DNA of 64,000 nucleotides from Burkholderiales bacterium (GCA_021287185.1 JAJTAZ010000022.1:62001-126000), one strand, 5' to 3'. Shown: positions 17,611 to 27,668, counted from the first letter of the stretch. Translations and numbers: made by a program. The notes: generated by a model from the sequence alone, not told the origin.

Positions 17611-18627
17611 TTATTCTGCGTTGCGAATGCGTGGATTGATAAAGCCGTACAATATATCCACCAACAAACTGACAATCATTAAAGCGCTGGCAACCAGCAA
17701 GATGCCGTTTTGTACAATCGGGTAATCTCGATGGTGAAAACCATCCAGCAGCCAGTTGCCGACACCGGGCCAGCTAAAAATCGTTTCCGTCAAAATAGCC
17801 CCCGCCAACAATGTGCTCATTTGCAAGCCAATCACCGTCACCACGGTGATGAGCGCATTGCGCAGCACATGCACCAAAATCACCCGCCAAGGCGACAAAC
17901 CTTTCGCACGCGCCGTGCGCACATAATCCTCACCCAAAACCTCCAAAATCGCCGAGCGCGTCATCCGTGCAATCGTCGCCAATGGAATCGTCGCCAAGGC
18001 AATAGAAGGCAAAATAAAGTGTTTCAGCACATCCCAAAATGCCCCAGATTGCTCAGAAAACAACGAGCCCAACAACCATGAACCATACAAAGGTGCAACG
18101 TCCAAATACTGCGACACACTAATCACCCCAGACACAGGTAATAGCCCCAAAGTATGGGCAAATATCCCTGTCAAAATCGGCCCGAGCAAATAAATCGGCA
18201 TAGAGTAGCCAGCCAAAGCCCCTGTCATCAAGGTGTAGTCCAACCAACTGCCTCGGCGCAAGGCAGCAATAATCCCCAAAGCCACACCCACCAGCGAGGC
18301 TATGATGATGGCCGACAAAGCCAACTCCAAGGTTGGAACAAAGTGTGCGAAGAAATCATTGAGCACAGGCGCTTGATCACGGAACGATTTACCAAAATCC
18401 CCTTGTAGCAAACGCATGAGATAATCCCAATACTGGACAATCAAAGGCTTGTCCAAACCCAGCCTGTGCATGGCTTGAGCATGTAAAATAGGATCGACAC
18501 GCTTCTCGCCCATCATGACTTCAACCACGTCACCTGGAACCAAGCGTATCAGTGCAAAGGTAGATAAGGTCAGCCCAAAAAAAACTGGAATCAATACCAA
18601 AAAACGGCGAAAAATGTACGACAACAT
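17611..18627 (-). CDS. dppB: Dipeptide ABC transporter permease DppB
   Basis: The second permease, 338 residues (E. coli DppB 339). The N-terminal helix MLSYIFRRFLVLIPVFFGLTL is followed by IRLVPGDVVEVMMGE and TGYSMPIYLLG. The EAA loop (MTRSAILEVLGEDYVRTARAKGLS) is almost identical to the enterobacterial one, and the C-terminus reads ILTETIFSWPGVGNWLLDG. The ATG at 18627 is preferred over the one at 18645 because it matches the family start and has AAAGG upstream. It is the first gene of dppBCDF, separated from dppA by a terminator-like hairpin. Confidence 0.96.
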   Translation of the reverse strand: MLSYIFRRFLVLIPVFFGLTLSTFALIRLVPGDVVEVMMGEKRVDPILHAQAMHRLGLDKPLIVQYWDYLMRLLQGDFGKSFRDQAPVLNDFFAHFVPTLELALSAIIIASLVGVALGIIAALRRGSWLDYTLMTGALAGYSMPIYLLGPILTGIFAHTLGLLPVSGVISVSQYLDVAPLYGSWLLGSLFSEQSGAFWDVLKHFILPSIALATIPLATIARMTRSAILEVLGEDYVRTARAKGLSPWRVILVHVLRNALITVVTVIGLQMSTLLAGAILTETIFSWPGVGNWLLDGFHHRDYPIVQNGILLVASALMIVSLLVDILYGFINPRIRNAE

Positions 18628-18783
18628 GAGTGTGCCTTTCCCCAATATTGTTTTTCTGTTAATTATGTTAATTAATTACTTTGTTTTTATAATGAACGAT
18701 GCGCGCGCGACCTTCCCGCTCAATTGCCCGTCATTAAAACATCTATTTTATTGAATGAAATGGCTAAAACATCGATATAACAC

Positions 18784-18820
18784 AAAAAACCACCCTTGAT
18801 GTCAAGGGTGGCCCGTTTTT
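18784..18820 (-). terminator. Hairpin between dppA and dppB
   Basis: A 10-bp perfect inverted repeat (CCACCCTTGA / TCAAGGGTGG) is followed on the minus strand by six U. It lies just past the dppA stop, so it can end most dppA transcripts and let a minority read into dppBCDF. This would explain high binding-protein and low permease expression. Confidence 0.8.
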
Positions 18821-18821
18821 A

Positions 18822-20462
18822 TTATTTTAAATCAACGCCTTGGAATACCACAGCACCAAAAGGACTGATTTTGTAATCCGTCACATTCGGCGTTGTAAAC
18901 ACAGTCACCACCGAGTGCGCCATGGTTGTCCATGGCAATTCACGTTTGAAGATTTCTTGCGCTTTCATATACATATCGGTACGCGCTGCTTTGTCCGTGG
19001 TTTTCACCGCATCATTCACCAGTTTGTCGAAGTCTTTATTACACCAACGTGAATAATTATTGCCATTGACAGCTTTACAAGTGAGCAACACACCCAACCA
19101 GTTGTCTGGGTCACCATTGTCTCCTGTCCAACCCACGATAATCGCGTCTTCTTCACCTGTTTTCGCACGTTTAAGGTATTCGCCCCATTCATAACTGATG
19201 ATGTTGGTTTTTACACCGATTTTTGTCCAGTCTGCTTGCACCATTTCGGCCATCAATTTGGCATTTGGATTGTATGGGCGTTGTACGGGCATGGCCCACA
19301 AATTGATGGTGTAATCTGCAGGAACGCCTGCTTTTTTAAGCAGCTCTTTGGCTTTTTCTGGGTCATAAGGCGCATCTTTAAGGTTTGGATTATATGACCA
19401 TTGCGTTGGCGGCATTGGGTTGGTGGCTTTGATGCCTGAACCCTGATAGACCGCTTGTAAAATCGCATCTTTGTTAATTGCCATATCCAAAGCTTGACGC
19501 ACTTCAAGTTTTGCCAAAGGCCCTTTTTCAACGTTGTAACCCAAATAACCAACGTTAAACCCAGGCTGATCCATCACAGTGACTTTACCTGATTTTTTTG
19601 CCGCTTCAATTTCTGCGGTTTTTGGATAGGCAGACACATTACACTCGCCCGCTTGGACTTTTTGTGCGCGCACGGAAGAGTCTTTGGTGATGCTAAAGAC
19701 CAAGTTATCAATTTTCACATCATCTTTTGCCCAGTAATCAGGGTTTTTCACATAGCGAATTTGCGTGTCTTTTTGATAAGACTTAAACACAAAAGGCCCT
19801 GTGCCCACAGGCAATACGTTGATATCGCTGGCTTTACCCGCTTTTTCCAGTTGCGCAGCATACTCAGCCGATTGAATCACTGCAAAAGGCATGGCAATGT
19901 TTTGAATAAACGCAGCGTCAACATCTTTTAAGGTCATCTTAACAGTGTTGTCATCCACTTTCACGACTGAAGCAATATTGTCTGGTAACGCCATATCAGA
20001 CGCGTAGGGGAACTCGGCTGGATAAGCTTTGTTGAATTCAAAATCTTTGTTAATCATGCGTTGGAATGAAAACACCACATCGTCAGCATTAAAATCACGA
20101 GTGGGTTTAAAGTAATCCGTGGTATGGAACTTGACCCCTTTACGCAAATGGAAGGTGTAGGTTTTACCATCTTTGGACACATCCCAACTTTCAGCCAATC
20201 CAGGCTCCACCGTAGTTTCACCGCGCTTAAATTGCGTCAGCATGTTAAAGATTGGATACGAAGCCGCATCAAAAGTAGTACCCGCTGTGTACTGCGCTGG
20301 GTCAAAACCCTCTGGACTGCCTTCGGAACAATACACCAAAGTTTTTCCAGCACTTGCGCCTGCAGTTTTTTCACCGCTGGCTTTATCCGCGCCTTTGCCA
20401 CAAGCGACCATCCCCAAAATACCCAACATAATTGCCGTATATTTCAAAGTATTGTTCAGCAT
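18822..20462 (-). CDS. dppA: Dipeptide-binding lipoprotein DppA
   Basis: The periplasmic substrate-binding protein (SBP_bac_5) that delivers dipeptides to DppBCDF. At 546 residues it is typical. A lipoprotein signal peptide with lipobox LGMVAC puts the lipidated Cys at residue 21. The family segment [15 protein letters not shown] and the DxxxAxFxxxxA(M)PFAV stretch follow; the C-terminus ([17 protein letters not shown]) is typical of DppA/HbpA proteins. The E. coli protein is not lipidated, but Burkholderiales homologues often are. A strong AAGGAG precedes the ATG. Haem or 5-aminolevulinate uptake is a known side activity in the family. Confidence 0.94.
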   Translation of the reverse strand: MLNNTLKYTAIMLGILGMVACGKGADKASGEKTAGASAGKTLVYCSEGSPEGFDPAQYTAGTTFDAASYPIFNMLTQFKRGETTVEPGLAESWDVSKDGKTYTFHLRKGVKFHTTDYFKPTRDFNADDVVFSFQRMINKDFEFNKAYPAEFPYASDMALPDNIASVVKVDDNTVKMTLKDVDAAFIQNIAMPFAVIQSAEYAAQLEKAGKASDINVLPVGTGPFVFKSYQKDTQIRYVKNPDYWAKDDVKIDNLVFSITKDSSVRAQKVQAGECNVSAYPKTAEIEAAKKSGKVTVMDQPGFNVGYLGYNVEKGPLAKLEVRQALDMAINKDAILQAVYQGSGIKATNPMPPTQWSYNPNLKDAPYDPEKAKELLKKAGVPADYTINLWAMPVQRPYNPNAKLMAEMVQADWTKIGVKTNIISYEWGEYLKRAKTGEEDAIIVGWTGDNGDPDNWLGVLLTCKAVNGNNYSRWCNKDFDKLVNDAVKTTDKAARTDMYMKAQEIFKRELPWTTMAHSVVTVFTTPNVTDYKISPFGAVVFQGVDLK

Positions 20463-20503
20463 ATCAACTCCTTCAGAGTAAAAAAATCAAATTAATTACA
20501 ATC

Positions 20504-20525
20504 GGTTTTGAACTGATTTAAAACC
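20504..20525. repeat. Inverted repeat upstream of dppA
   Basis: GGTTTT (20504-20509) and AAAACC (20520-20525) frame a 10-base spacer about 42-63 bp upstream of the dppA start. It could be an operator or part of the 5' leader; there is no further support. Confidence 0.35.
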
Positions 20526-20793
20526 AAGCCGCATTCAAATGAGTTAGAAAATAAGGCACTACCATATAGCGTTAAATTCTGCGACTTTTCATCACTTGCC
20601 CAAAATGTTTCGAGAATGTACGCCCCAATATCACGCAAACTCAAGAACCAAATGGGCGCACAACATAGAGACAATTTGCATCATACAGTAAAAACACTCA
20701 TATCTCTTGAACCATATATTTAAAAGTTGTATCTTTGAAAAAGCATTATTTCATTTTTCCAGTTAAAAATGCAATTCTAAAATTAAAACATAA

Positions 20794-20823
20794 AAAAACC
20801 CACAATATGAATTGTGGGTTTTT
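20794..20823 (-). terminator. pnp terminator
   Basis: A 13-bp inverted repeat (AAAAACCCACAAT / ATTGTGGGTTTTT, loop ATGA) has U runs at both ends, 30 bp past the pnp stop. Confidence 0.85.
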
Positions 20824-20853
20824 AACGATCAAACAAAGTATGAAGTGGTTTAT

Positions 20854-23022
20854 TTACTTGGTTTGCCCTGGTGCTTGCTCGGTTGGTGTTTCTTCTATTG
20901 CAGGAGCTGAGACTTCACGCGCAGGACGCTCAATCAAAGCTTTCATCGACAATTTCACACGGCCACGATCATCCGTTTCAATCGCTTTGACGGTGACCAA
21001 TTGACCCTCTTTGAGGTAATCCGACACTTGATTCACACGCTCATGCGCAATTTGTGAAATGTGCAGCAAACCATCTTTGCCAGGGAATACTTGAACAATT
21101 GCGCCAAAATCAAGAATTTTCAGCACTTGACAGTTCTCATAAACTTTGCCCACTTCAATTTCCGCAGTCAATTCAGTGATGCGACGTTGTGCTTCAGCGG
21201 CTTTTTCCGCATCGTTGGATGCGATGGTAATCGTGCCATCTTCTTGAATATCAATGGTTGTACCCGTTTCTTCAGTCAGTTGGCGAATGGTTGCACCACC
21301 TTTACCAATCACATCGCGGATTTTATCTGCATGAATTTTCATGGTGTACAAGCGCGGCGCGAAAGTTGACATTTCTTCACGACCACCACTAATTGCTGCT
21401 TGCATTTTGCCGAGGATGTGCATGCGACCTTCTTTGGCTTGCGCCAAAGCGACCTGCATAATTTCTTTGGTAATGCCTTGGATTTTAATGTCCATTTGCA
21501 AAGCGGTAATACCGATGGCAGTACCTGCGACTTTGAAATCCATATCGCCCAAATGATCCTCATCACCCAAAATGTCGGTCAAAACTGCGAACTTGCCACC
21601 ATCTTTAATCAAACCCATCGCAATACCTGCAACGTGGGCTTTCATCGGCACGCCTGCGTCCATCAACGACAAACAACCGCCACACACCGATGCCATAGAC
21701 GATGAGCCATTGGATTCGGTGATTTCAGAAACCACACGGATGGTGTATGGGAATTCTTCTGCACTCGGCAAACACGCCACCAATGCACGTTTCGCCAAAC
21801 GACCATGACCGATTTCACGGCGTTTAGGCGAGCCCACACGCCCCGTTTCACCGGTTGCAAACGGCGGCATATTGTAGTGCAGCATAAATCGATCGCGATC
21901 ATTGCCTTGCAATGAGTCAATGATTTGCTCATCGGTTTTGGTACCCAAAGTCGCTACCACCAAACCTTGGGTTTCACCACGGGTAAACAATGCCGAACCA
22001 TGCGTGCGTGGTAAAATCCCCAATTCAATTTCAATCGGACGCACGGTGCGGGTGTCGCGACCATCAATCCGTGGTTTGCCATTCAAAATTTCAGAACGCA
22101 CCACTTTTGCTTCCAAATCAAACAAAATATTGCCCACTTCAACCTCATCGGCCTCAACGCCCGCTTCGGTCAAAGCAGCTAAAGTTTTGGCATGTACTTC
22201 ACGCAAAGCCGTTGTACGCAATTGTTTTTCACGAATTTGGTAGGCTGCTTGCACATCTGCTTGTGCAATCTCAGTGATTTTTGCAATCAAAGCCTCATTT
22301 TTAGCAGGCGCAGTCCAATTCCATTCAGGTTTGCCGCCATCGCGCACGAGTTCATAGATGGCATCAATTGCAGTTTGCATTTGTTCATGTCCATAAACCA
22401 CCGCGCCGAGCATCACATCTTCGGGCAATTGTTGGGCTTCTGACTCAACCATCAACACAGCTGCCTCAGTCCCTGCCACCACCAAATCCATACGTGATTT
22501 TTCGAGTTGTGAGAACGTTGGATTCAATACATATTCACCATCAATATAACCAACGCGCGCTGCGCCAACTGGACCTGCGAAAGGCACACCCGAAATCGCC
22601 ATCGCCGCAGACGCGGCAAGCAATGCTGGGATGTCAGGATTGACCTCAGGGTTGGACGACAACACTTGCACCACCACTTGGATTTCATTGTAAAACCCTT
22701 CTGGAAATAATGGGCGCAATGGTCGATCAATCAAACGGCTGACCAAGGTTTCATTTTCTGATGGGCGACCTTCACGGCGGAAAAACCCACCAGGAATGCG
22801 ACCTGCCGCATAGACTTTCTCAATGTAGTCTACGGTCAAAGGGAAAAAGTCTTGCCCTGCTTTGGCTTGTTCTTTGGCAACCACAGTGGCCAAAACCACG
22901 GTGTCATCCATATCCAACATCACCGCGCCTGAGGCTTGGCGTGCGATTTGACCCGTTTCCATTTTGACGGTGTGTTGCCCGTATTGGAAAGTTTTGGTGA
23001 CTTTATTAAACATACTCATCAT
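20854..23022 (-). CDS. pnp: Polyribonucleotide nucleotidyltransferase (PNPase)
   Basis: A 3'-5' phosphorolytic exoribonuclease, core of the RNA degradosome. The 722-residue protein has two RNase PH domains (the first from about residue 10, the second from about 320 with [13 protein letters not shown]). The linker helices are followed by a KH domain ([26 protein letters not shown]) and an S1 domain ([36 protein letters not shown]). The tail is short and Pro/Thr-rich. Three ATGs (23022, 23019, 23013) follow an AAGGA; the first two are best placed. It is in the standard rpsO-pnp pair. The leader hairpin upstream resembles the site of PNPase autoregulation. Confidence 0.98.
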   Translation of the reverse strand: MMSMFNKVTKTFQYGQHTVKMETGQIARQASGAVMLDMDDTVVLATVVAKEQAKAGQDFFPLTVDYIEKVYAAGRIPGGFFRREGRPSENETLVSRLIDRPLRPLFPEGFYNEIQVVVQVLSSNPEVNPDIPALLAASAAMAISGVPFAGPVGAARVGYIDGEYVLNPTFSQLEKSRMDLVVAGTEAAVLMVESEAQQLPEDVMLGAVVYGHEQMQTAIDAIYELVRDGGKPEWNWTAPAKNEALIAKITEIAQADVQAAYQIREKQLRTTALREVHAKTLAALTEAGVEADEVEVGNILFDLEAKVVRSEILNGKPRIDGRDTRTVRPIEIELGILPRTHGSALFTRGETQGLVVATLGTKTDEQIIDSLQGNDRDRFMLHYNMPPFATGETGRVGSPKRREIGHGRLAKRALVACLPSAEEFPYTIRVVSEITESNGSSSMASVCGGCLSLMDAGVPMKAHVAGIAMGLIKDGGKFAVLTDILGDEDHLGDMDFKVAGTAIGITALQMDIKIQGITKEIMQVALAQAKEGRMHILGKMQAAISGGREEMSTFAPRLYTMKIHADKIRDVIGKGGATIRQLTEETGTTIDIQEDGTITIASNDAEKAAEAQRRITELTAEIEVGKVYENCQVLKILDFGAIVQVFPGKDGLLHISQIAHERVNQVSDYLKEGQLVTVKAIETDDRGRVKLSMKALIERPAREVSAPAIEETPTEQAPGQTK

Positions 23023-23066
23023 TCAATCCTTTATTCTTTTTAGCGTCCTTGACCTGTTTTCATGCT

Positions 23067-23103
23067 ATTCCAACAAGATTTTTAAACAAAACCTTCTTGG
23101 AAT
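23067..23103 (-). promoter_or_regulatory. Leader hairpin upstream of pnp
   Basis: ATTCCAA-C-AAG and CTT-C-TTGGAAT form a 10-bp stem with one C.C mismatch. It lies 45 bp upstream of the pnp start and after the rpsO terminator. In enterobacteria PNPase represses itself after RNase III cuts a hairpin at this place. The sequence is not conserved, so the same role is inference from position. Confidence 0.45.
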
Positions 23104-23146
23104 AACACCTGCCTCGGACTGCTGTGATTAAAAACAACGTTTAAAC

Positions 23147-23176
23147 AAAAATGCCTGCATCATCGACACAGGCATT
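23147..23176 (-). terminator. rpsO terminator
   Basis: On the minus strand AATGCCTG ... CAGGCATT closes a hairpin with an 11-base loop followed by TTTTGTTT, 13 bp past the rpsO stop. In this gene pair partial read-through into pnp is usual. Confidence 0.75.
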
Positions 23177-23188
23177 CTCATAAACTGA

Positions 23189-23455
23189 TTATTTACGCAA
23201 GCCTAAACGTTCAATCAACGAACGATACGCATCAGCGTCTTTGCGTTTCAAATAGTCAAGCAATTTGCGACGACGGCTGACCATTTTCAACAAACCACGA
23301 CGTGAGTGGTGGTCTTTTTTGTGTGCTTTAAAGTGCTCAGTCAAATCATTGATGCGAGCGGTCAACAAAGCCACTTGTACTTCTGGAGAGCCTGTATCAC
23401 CTGCGACGCGTTGATACTGCGCCACAACTTCGGCTTTTTGTGCTGCGATAGACAT
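23189..23455 (-). CDS. rpsO: Ribosomal protein S15
   Basis: A primary 16S rRNA-binding protein of the 30S subunit and, in enterobacteria, repressor of its own translation. From the ATG at 23455 it has 88 residues, as expected. Motifs are [37 protein letters not shown] and the [19 protein letters not shown] end. The upstream frame extension to 23488 is rejected because AAGGA lies just before 23455. Confidence 0.98.
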   Translation of the reverse strand: MSIAAQKAEVVAQYQRVAGDTGSPEVQVALLTARINDLTEHFKAHKKDHHSRRGLLKMVSRRRKLLDYLKRKDADAYRSLIERLGLRK

Positions 23456-23531
23456 ATTCAATCCTTCAAAAAATAAACTTGCGGTCACGCTGGTCTAACA
23501 ACGCGCCGTGCGCCCAAAACGAGCAGCGAGC

Positions 23532-23560
23532 ATTATACTACAATAGGCAAGCGCTCACAA
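23532..23560 (-). promoter_or_regulatory. Sigma-70 promoter of rpsO
   Basis: On the minus strand TTGTGA (plus TCACAA, 23555-23560), 17 bp spacing, then a perfect TATAAT (plus ATTATA, 23532-23537). It lies about 80 bp upstream of the rpsO start and just after the preceding gene's stop. Confidence 0.65.
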
Positions 23561-23566
23561 GTGCAA

Positions 23567-24607
23567 TCAAGCCAAAATCTTCGCCAAGGTCAGCATCATC
23601 AAACCCAGCAACACAAAAATGGTTGCACGCCAAAACAAACCAACCCCACTGTTGAGCGAACGCACATCTGGACTCGGACCCGTGCCAATTTGACCTGCAT
23701 TTTTGACCTCATCGGCTTTTAAAGCAACATCCTCGCCATACAGTGCTAGTTCATGCTCATCCATCATATCTCGTGTGCGTTGGCTCACGCCTTCGCGCAA
23801 AGTCACGCCCAATGCACCTGCCCCTGACGTTAAGGTCACTGCCGCCGCATCGGTTTCTCCCAATTGGCGCAAACTGCCGGACTGAGTACGCCATGCGTAC
23901 ATGGCTTCTTCAAAATTACCCACCACGGCGAAAATCACTGCGGCACAACGTGCAGGTAAAAACTCAATCCAATTCATCATCTTACGTGCGTACACCGTGT
24001 AGGCATCTTGCTTGCCCTCGGCACGCAAATGCCAACGTCGAGCCAACAAATCCGCCAATCGGTAAAACACCACGCCAGCCACACCCAATTTAAACGGCGC
24101 GAAAACCAAGAACCAAAACAAACCCGCAAAGACATACCGTAAACTTGACAGAATCGCCATTTCTAAGGACTGACGAATCAGTTGCGTTTCAGAAAGTTGA
24201 GCCACTTGAATATTGCCGCGATAGCCTGTTAATTCGGCTTCTTCGTGCAACCATTCAACCAGTGCAGTGCGTGCTTTTGTATCATTTCCTTCCATCAATG
24301 CCAAACGTATTTTGCTATAAAAATGACTGAATTGACGGATACCAATGGTTAAATACAAGATGGCTATCGTGAACAACAAACCCAGCAATGGGTGAACCGC
24401 ATGGGTAACAAAACTCAACAAGCCAGCAAGCAATGCCCCGACCAAAGTGATGAACCAAAAAGTTTGCCAAGGCTTGACTTGATCCATCGCCAATGCGCGT
24501 TCAACGTAATCAATCAGTGTGCGCAACCCCAAACGAAGCCGCGTATAACTGGATAAAGGGAAAATTTGCTCCAATAACAATGCACCTAATATCGCGATTA
24601 AACTCAT
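23567..24607 (-). CDS. CobD/CbiB-like (AmpE-like) integral membrane protein
   Basis: The 346-residue protein has hydrophobic segments near residues 1-15, 48-66, 70-90, 155-185 and 325-345. It carries CobD/CbiB-family features such as the N-terminal LLLEQIFPL, the YVERALAMDQVKPWQ segment, FYRLADLLARRW and the motif MMNWIEFLPARCAAVIFAVVGNFEEA, where CobD/AmpE proteins have (D/N)W(L/I)P(A/V)R. In Burkholderiales this gene stands beside the CoA-pyrophosphatase Nudix gene, as here. No other cobalamin gene is nearby and AmpE is a distant homologue, so adenosylcobinamide synthesis is not a safe call. The role is unknown. Confidence 0.75.
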   Translation of the reverse strand: MSLIAILGALLLEQIFPLSSYTRLRLGLRTLIDYVERALAMDQVKPWQTFWFITLVGALLAGLLSFVTHAVHPLLGLLFTIAILYLTIGIRQFSHFYSKIRLALMEGNDTKARTALVEWLHEEAELTGYRGNIQVAQLSETQLIRQSLEMAILSSLRYVFAGLFWFLVFAPFKLGVAGVVFYRLADLLARRWHLRAEGKQDAYTVYARKMMNWIEFLPARCAAVIFAVVGNFEEAMYAWRTQSGSLRQLGETDAAAVTLTSGAGALGVTLREGVSQRTRDMMDEHELALYGEDVALKADEVKNAGQIGTGPSPDVRSLNSGVGLFWRATIFVLLGLMMLTLAKILA

Positions 24608-24683
24608 GGCACTTCCTTTATTATTAAATGTCTCGGTGGCATTCTAAACTAAAAAACGAGGTGAACGAGCGTGCCAAAAGGGT

Positions 24684-25385
24684 TTATTCGAATCCCGCAC
24701 GCAAAATCAAGTCCAAATTATGCAACATCGCCATACTCGCCCCCCAAATAAAGAAACCTTCATAAGTGACGCTCAGAAACATTCGACTTTGTTCCCCATA
24801 TTCAAAGGTGTGCACACGCATGTGCATTCGATCAAATAAACGGTGCAAAGGTACGGTAAACACCTGATCAACCTCTTGCGCATCGAGGTGAATGGTTTGC
24901 CTGCACCACTCTTCCCGCGTCATCACTGCAACCACAGGGGTCACACAAAATCCTGTAATGGTTTGGTAATCTGGCATCATCCCCAAAACCGTTACATCTT
25001 GCTGGTTTAAACCAATTTCCTCTTTGGCCTCGCGTAAAGCGGCTTGCTCTGCAGATTCGCCTGCTTCAATGCGCCCCCCGACAAAACTGACCTGCCCTGC
25101 ATGGTGACGTAAATGCGCAGCACGCGTGGTGAGAACGACCTCGTAGCCCTGCTCGCACTCTATCAGAAGTACCAACACCGCAGCATGGCGCACATCTGCC
25201 GACAAAGAAATGTCTTGTCGCCACAAATCAGGCACATCATACGCACGCATCAAGGCTTTTTGAATAAACACTCGATTGAGCGATTGCCAATTTTGCTTCG
25301 TCCATACCGACATATCGCTGTAATCGGACCAAGCAATGTGTGGTACTTCACGTGGATTAAAAATAGGAATGATGGGTTGAGTCAT
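24684..25385 (-). CDS. Nudix hydrolase, CoA pyrophosphatase type (NudL-like)
   Basis: Likely cleaves coenzyme A or acyl-CoA to phosphopantetheine and 3',5'-ADP. The 233-residue protein has a complete Nudix box, GRIEAGESAEQAALREAKEEIGL split around residue 115, that is G-x5-E-x7-RE-U-x-EE-x-G-U. Just before it lies LRHHAGQVSFVGG, which matches the CoA-pyrophosphatase signature L(L/M)TKR..LR.H.GQ.(S/C)FPGG, though Phe-Val replaces Phe-Pro. The first 50 residues are an N-terminal extension. It stands between rplS and the CobD-like gene. Confidence 0.85.
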   Translation of the reverse strand: MTQPIIPIFNPREVPHIAWSDYSDMSVWTKQNWQSLNRVFIQKALMRAYDVPDLWRQDISLSADVRHAAVLVLLIECEQGYEVVLTTRAAHLRHHAGQVSFVGGRIEAGESAEQAALREAKEEIGLNQQDVTVLGMMPDYQTITGFCVTPVVAVMTREEWCRQTIHLDAQEVDQVFTVPLHRLFDRMHMRVHTFEYGEQSRMFLSVTYEGFFIWGASMAMLHNLDLILRAGFE

Positions 25386-25421
25386 ACTTTATTGTAAGGG
25401 ATGACATACCAAAAGGCGACA

Positions 25422-25452
25422 AAAAAGCGCGAACATTTGAGTCGCGCTTTTT
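25422..25452 (-). terminator. Terminator of the rpsP-rimM-trmD-rplS operon
   Basis: AAAAAGCGCGA / TCGCGCTTTTT form an 11-bp stem with a 9-base loop, 20 bp past the rplS stop. It has U tracts on both strands. Confidence 0.85.
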
Positions 25453-25471
25453 GCTTTTAACAGCAGAAACT

Positions 25472-25852
25472 TTATGCTTCAGCCGCTTTGTTTTTGCGTG
25501 CTGGCAATTTTTCTTTAATACGTGCTGATTTACCAGAGCGATCACGTAAGTAATACAATTTAGCGCGACGAACATCACCACGACGTTTCACTTCAATGCC
25601 TGCAATGGCTGGAGAGTACAACTGGAATGTACGCTCAACACCCACGCCAGATGAAATCTTACGCACGATGAACGATGAGTTTAAGCCACGATTGCGGCGT
25701 GCAATTACGACACCTTCATAAGCCTGAACACGTTTACGAGCGCCCTCAACGACGTTCACATTAACCACCACGGTATCACCAGGGGCAAAGTCAGGGATGG
25801 TTTTTCCCAAACGAGCAATTTCTTCTTGCTCTAAGATTTGAATCAAGTTCAT
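25472..25852 (-). CDS. rplS: Ribosomal protein L19
   Basis: A 50S subunit protein at the 30S-50S interface. From the ATG at 25852 (after GGAGTG) it has 126 residues. Typical segments are [46 protein letters not shown] and [14 protein letters not shown] longer frame to 25882 is not supported by a ribosome site. It is the last gene of the classical rpsP-rimM-trmD-rplS operon. The C-terminal tail ARKNKAAEA is an extension common in betaproteobacteria. Confidence 0.98.
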   Translation of the reverse strand: MNLIQILEQEEIARLGKTIPDFAPGDTVVVNVNVVEGARKRVQAYEGVVIARRNRGLNSSFIVRKISSGVGVERTFQLYSPAIAGIEVKRRGDVRRAKLYYLRDRSGKSARIKEKLPARKNKAAEA

Positions 25853-25999
25853 TTTTTCACTCCGAATACCATCATTTGTCATCGGTTTTTATTGTAGATG
25901 ACCAGAGGATGGACGATGTATCGTGCCTGAGCACACCACATCCATTTAACAGCCCAAGCAAATTAACCTGAGCACCTAAAGCAACAATTGACTGAATGA

Positions 26000-26866
26000 T
26001 CAAACATTTCCTACCAACTGCTGCAAATATTTTTCATCATCCACGCTTAAAAAACCTTGCTCTCGCGCCCGAATAATTAAATCTGGACGCTTTTTCCAAG
26101 TATTTTTTAAAGCCATTTGCCGACGAAAGACTGCAATTTTAGCATGATTCCCAGATAAAAGCACCTCGGGCACCGAAAAATTTTCAAACACTTCGGGACG
26201 TGTGTAATGCGTACAATCAAGCAGGCCATCTAATTGCTCTGAAAATGAATCTTGCGCAGCCGATTGTTGGTCATTCAACACCTCCGGCACACAACGCAAT
26301 AAAGCATCCAACATCACCATTGCCGCCAACTCTCCTCCCGATAAGACCACGTCACCAATGCTTAACTCCTCATCAATCAACCCCATTTCAAACAAACGCT
26401 CATCAATTGCTTCATAACGACCACACAACACAATTAAACTGCGCGGCAATGCTTGCTCAATCGCTCGGTTGATTTGGCTAATACTGTTGGCATCGGTGTC
26501 GATATTGGACACATGCATCGCCTCAAGTTGCATACCTACCCAAGTCTGAGTCAACTTTGCACCCTGCGGCGACATATACACCACATAAGGCGCGCAACCC
26601 AAACCCATGTGTCGTGCACGCGCAGAACGAATGGCTGCTGCCAATGGCGGTGCCATCATGACCATGCCTGGACCACCTCCATAGGGTCTATCGTCCACGG
26701 TTTTATAGGCATTGCTTGCAAACTCTCGTGGATTGGTCAATGTCAAATCCACCAGACCCAACTCGAATGCTCGACGCACAACCCCCTGCTCCGTCAATGC
26801 ACTGAACATTTCTGGAAATAAGGTAATCACATCAAGCACAATGGGCGAAGACTTTGCAACTTTCAT
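26000..26866 (-). CDS. trmD: tRNA (guanine-37 N1)-methyltransferase
   Basis: It methylates G37 of tRNAs reading CNN, UGG-type and similar codons, preventing frameshifts. It is a trefoil-knot SPOUT enzyme acting as a dimer. Visible motifs are VITLFPEMFSALTEQGVVRRA, DDRPYGGGPGMVMM, VYMSPQGAKLTQ, LCGRYEAIDER and SIGDVVLSGGELAAMVMLDA, with the knot and SAM pocket. The ATG at 26866 gives 288 residues; the frame extends to a TTG at 26899. No good ribosome site is seen before the ATG, so the start is less certain and may depend on coupling to rimM. The C-terminal part after residue 240 is slightly longer than in E. coli (255 residues). Confidence 0.96.
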   Translation of the reverse strand: MKVAKSSPIVLDVITLFPEMFSALTEQGVVRRAFELGLVDLTLTNPREFASNAYKTVDDRPYGGGPGMVMMAPPLAAAIRSARARHMGLGCAPYVVYMSPQGAKLTQTWVGMQLEAMHVSNIDTDANSISQINRAIEQALPRSLIVLCGRYEAIDERLFEMGLIDEELSIGDVVLSGGELAAMVMLDALLRCVPEVLNDQQSAAQDSFSEQLDGLLDCTHYTRPEVFENFSVPEVLLSGNHAKIAVFRRQMALKNTWKKRPDLIIRAREQGFLSVDDEKYLQQLVGNV

Positions 26867-26997
26867 TTGGGGATTTATGTAATGGTGAATTGAGGACAAC
26901 GAATGGTGTAAGCAAACAAACTACAACCACCAAACGGGTCACAATGGATACTTCTGATAATGCAACTGACGGCCAAAGGACAGCATAAGCACGGCGG

Positions 26998-27639
26998 TTA
27001 CGCCGTCGCGTCCACATCCCAAACCACGGCAATGGTTTTGGGTTGTGATTGTACATCCACTTGCCCGACAAACGCAGACACAAAAGGTATTAAATATTCA
27101 AGGGGCTTTTCAGTATCTGAACTTTGAGACACAACATGCATCACCGTGTGGGCAGCATTTTCAAACAACTGTGTCACCACACCAAGCACCACACCCTCTT
27201 GATTGACCACTTGCGCATCCAATAAATCAACCCAATAAAATTCATCCTCATCGGTCTGTGGGAACTCGGTACGCGACACAGCAATTTGCCAACCTTTAAA
27301 GTGTTCCGCATGGGTGCGATCAAGCCAACCCTGACATGTCCCCACCCACACATTCGCATGGGGTTTAAACCCTGTGGGTTTGACCTGCTGCCACGAAGCA
27401 TTCGCATAATCTTGCTCAGGAATATAGGGGGCAATCCACCAACGGCTGGCATTTTGCAACGCGTCGGGCGAATGCGAAAAGGGATGGATTTTCACCCACC
27501 CCTTGATGCCATACGCCACACCAATGCGCGCAACAACGACCAAATCGTTCGCTACTTGTGCGTTGGCATTGTCTTGACTGTCACTGGCTTTTTGAACAAA
27601 GTGTTCTGTACGGTTCTTTTTTGGAACAAACGTTGCCAT
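26998..27639 (-). CDS. rimM: 16S rRNA-processing protein RimM
   Basis: A 30S maturation factor that binds S19. The 213-residue protein has an N-terminal tail of about 30 polar residues, the RimM domain start LVVVARIGVAYGIKGWVKIHPFS and a PRC-barrel part with EDEFYWVDLLDAQVVNQEGVVLGVVTQLFENAAHTVM. The C-terminus LIPFVSAFVGQVDVQSQPKTIAVVWD matches the usual IPF....V..VD...K.I.V.W end. It lies between rpsP and trmD in the standard order, 131 bp before the trmD ATG, a wider gap than usual. Confidence 0.95.
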   Translation of the reverse strand: MATFVPKKNRTEHFVQKASDSQDNANAQVANDLVVVARIGVAYGIKGWVKIHPFSHSPDALQNASRWWIAPYIPEQDYANASWQQVKPTGFKPHANVWVGTCQGWLDRTHAEHFKGWQIAVSRTEFPQTDEDEFYWVDLLDAQVVNQEGVVLGVVTQLFENAAHTVMHVVSQSSDTEKPLEYLIPFVSAFVGQVDVQSQPKTIAVVWDVDATA

Positions 27640-27668
27640 GAGTCAAAACCAATCAAAAACGATACGGT

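Larger units (their letters stand above)
20463..20853. other. Intergenic region between pnp and dppA
   Basis: This 391-bp stretch holds the dppA upstream region, an inverted repeat at 20504-20525 and the pnp terminator at 20794-20823. The middle part (about 20530-20790) is AT-rich and shows no convincing gene or RNA to me. A 60-codon minus-strand frame at 20492-20674 has no family features. Confidence 0.6.

Noticed and set aside
20492..20674. 60-residue minus-strand frame upstream of dppA
   Set aside because: Composition is not protein-like, and it overlaps the inverted repeat and probable promoter region of dppA.
23567..24607. Assigning cobD/cbiB function
   Set aside because: No cobalamin genes are nearby and the similarity extends to AmpE, so only a family call is given.
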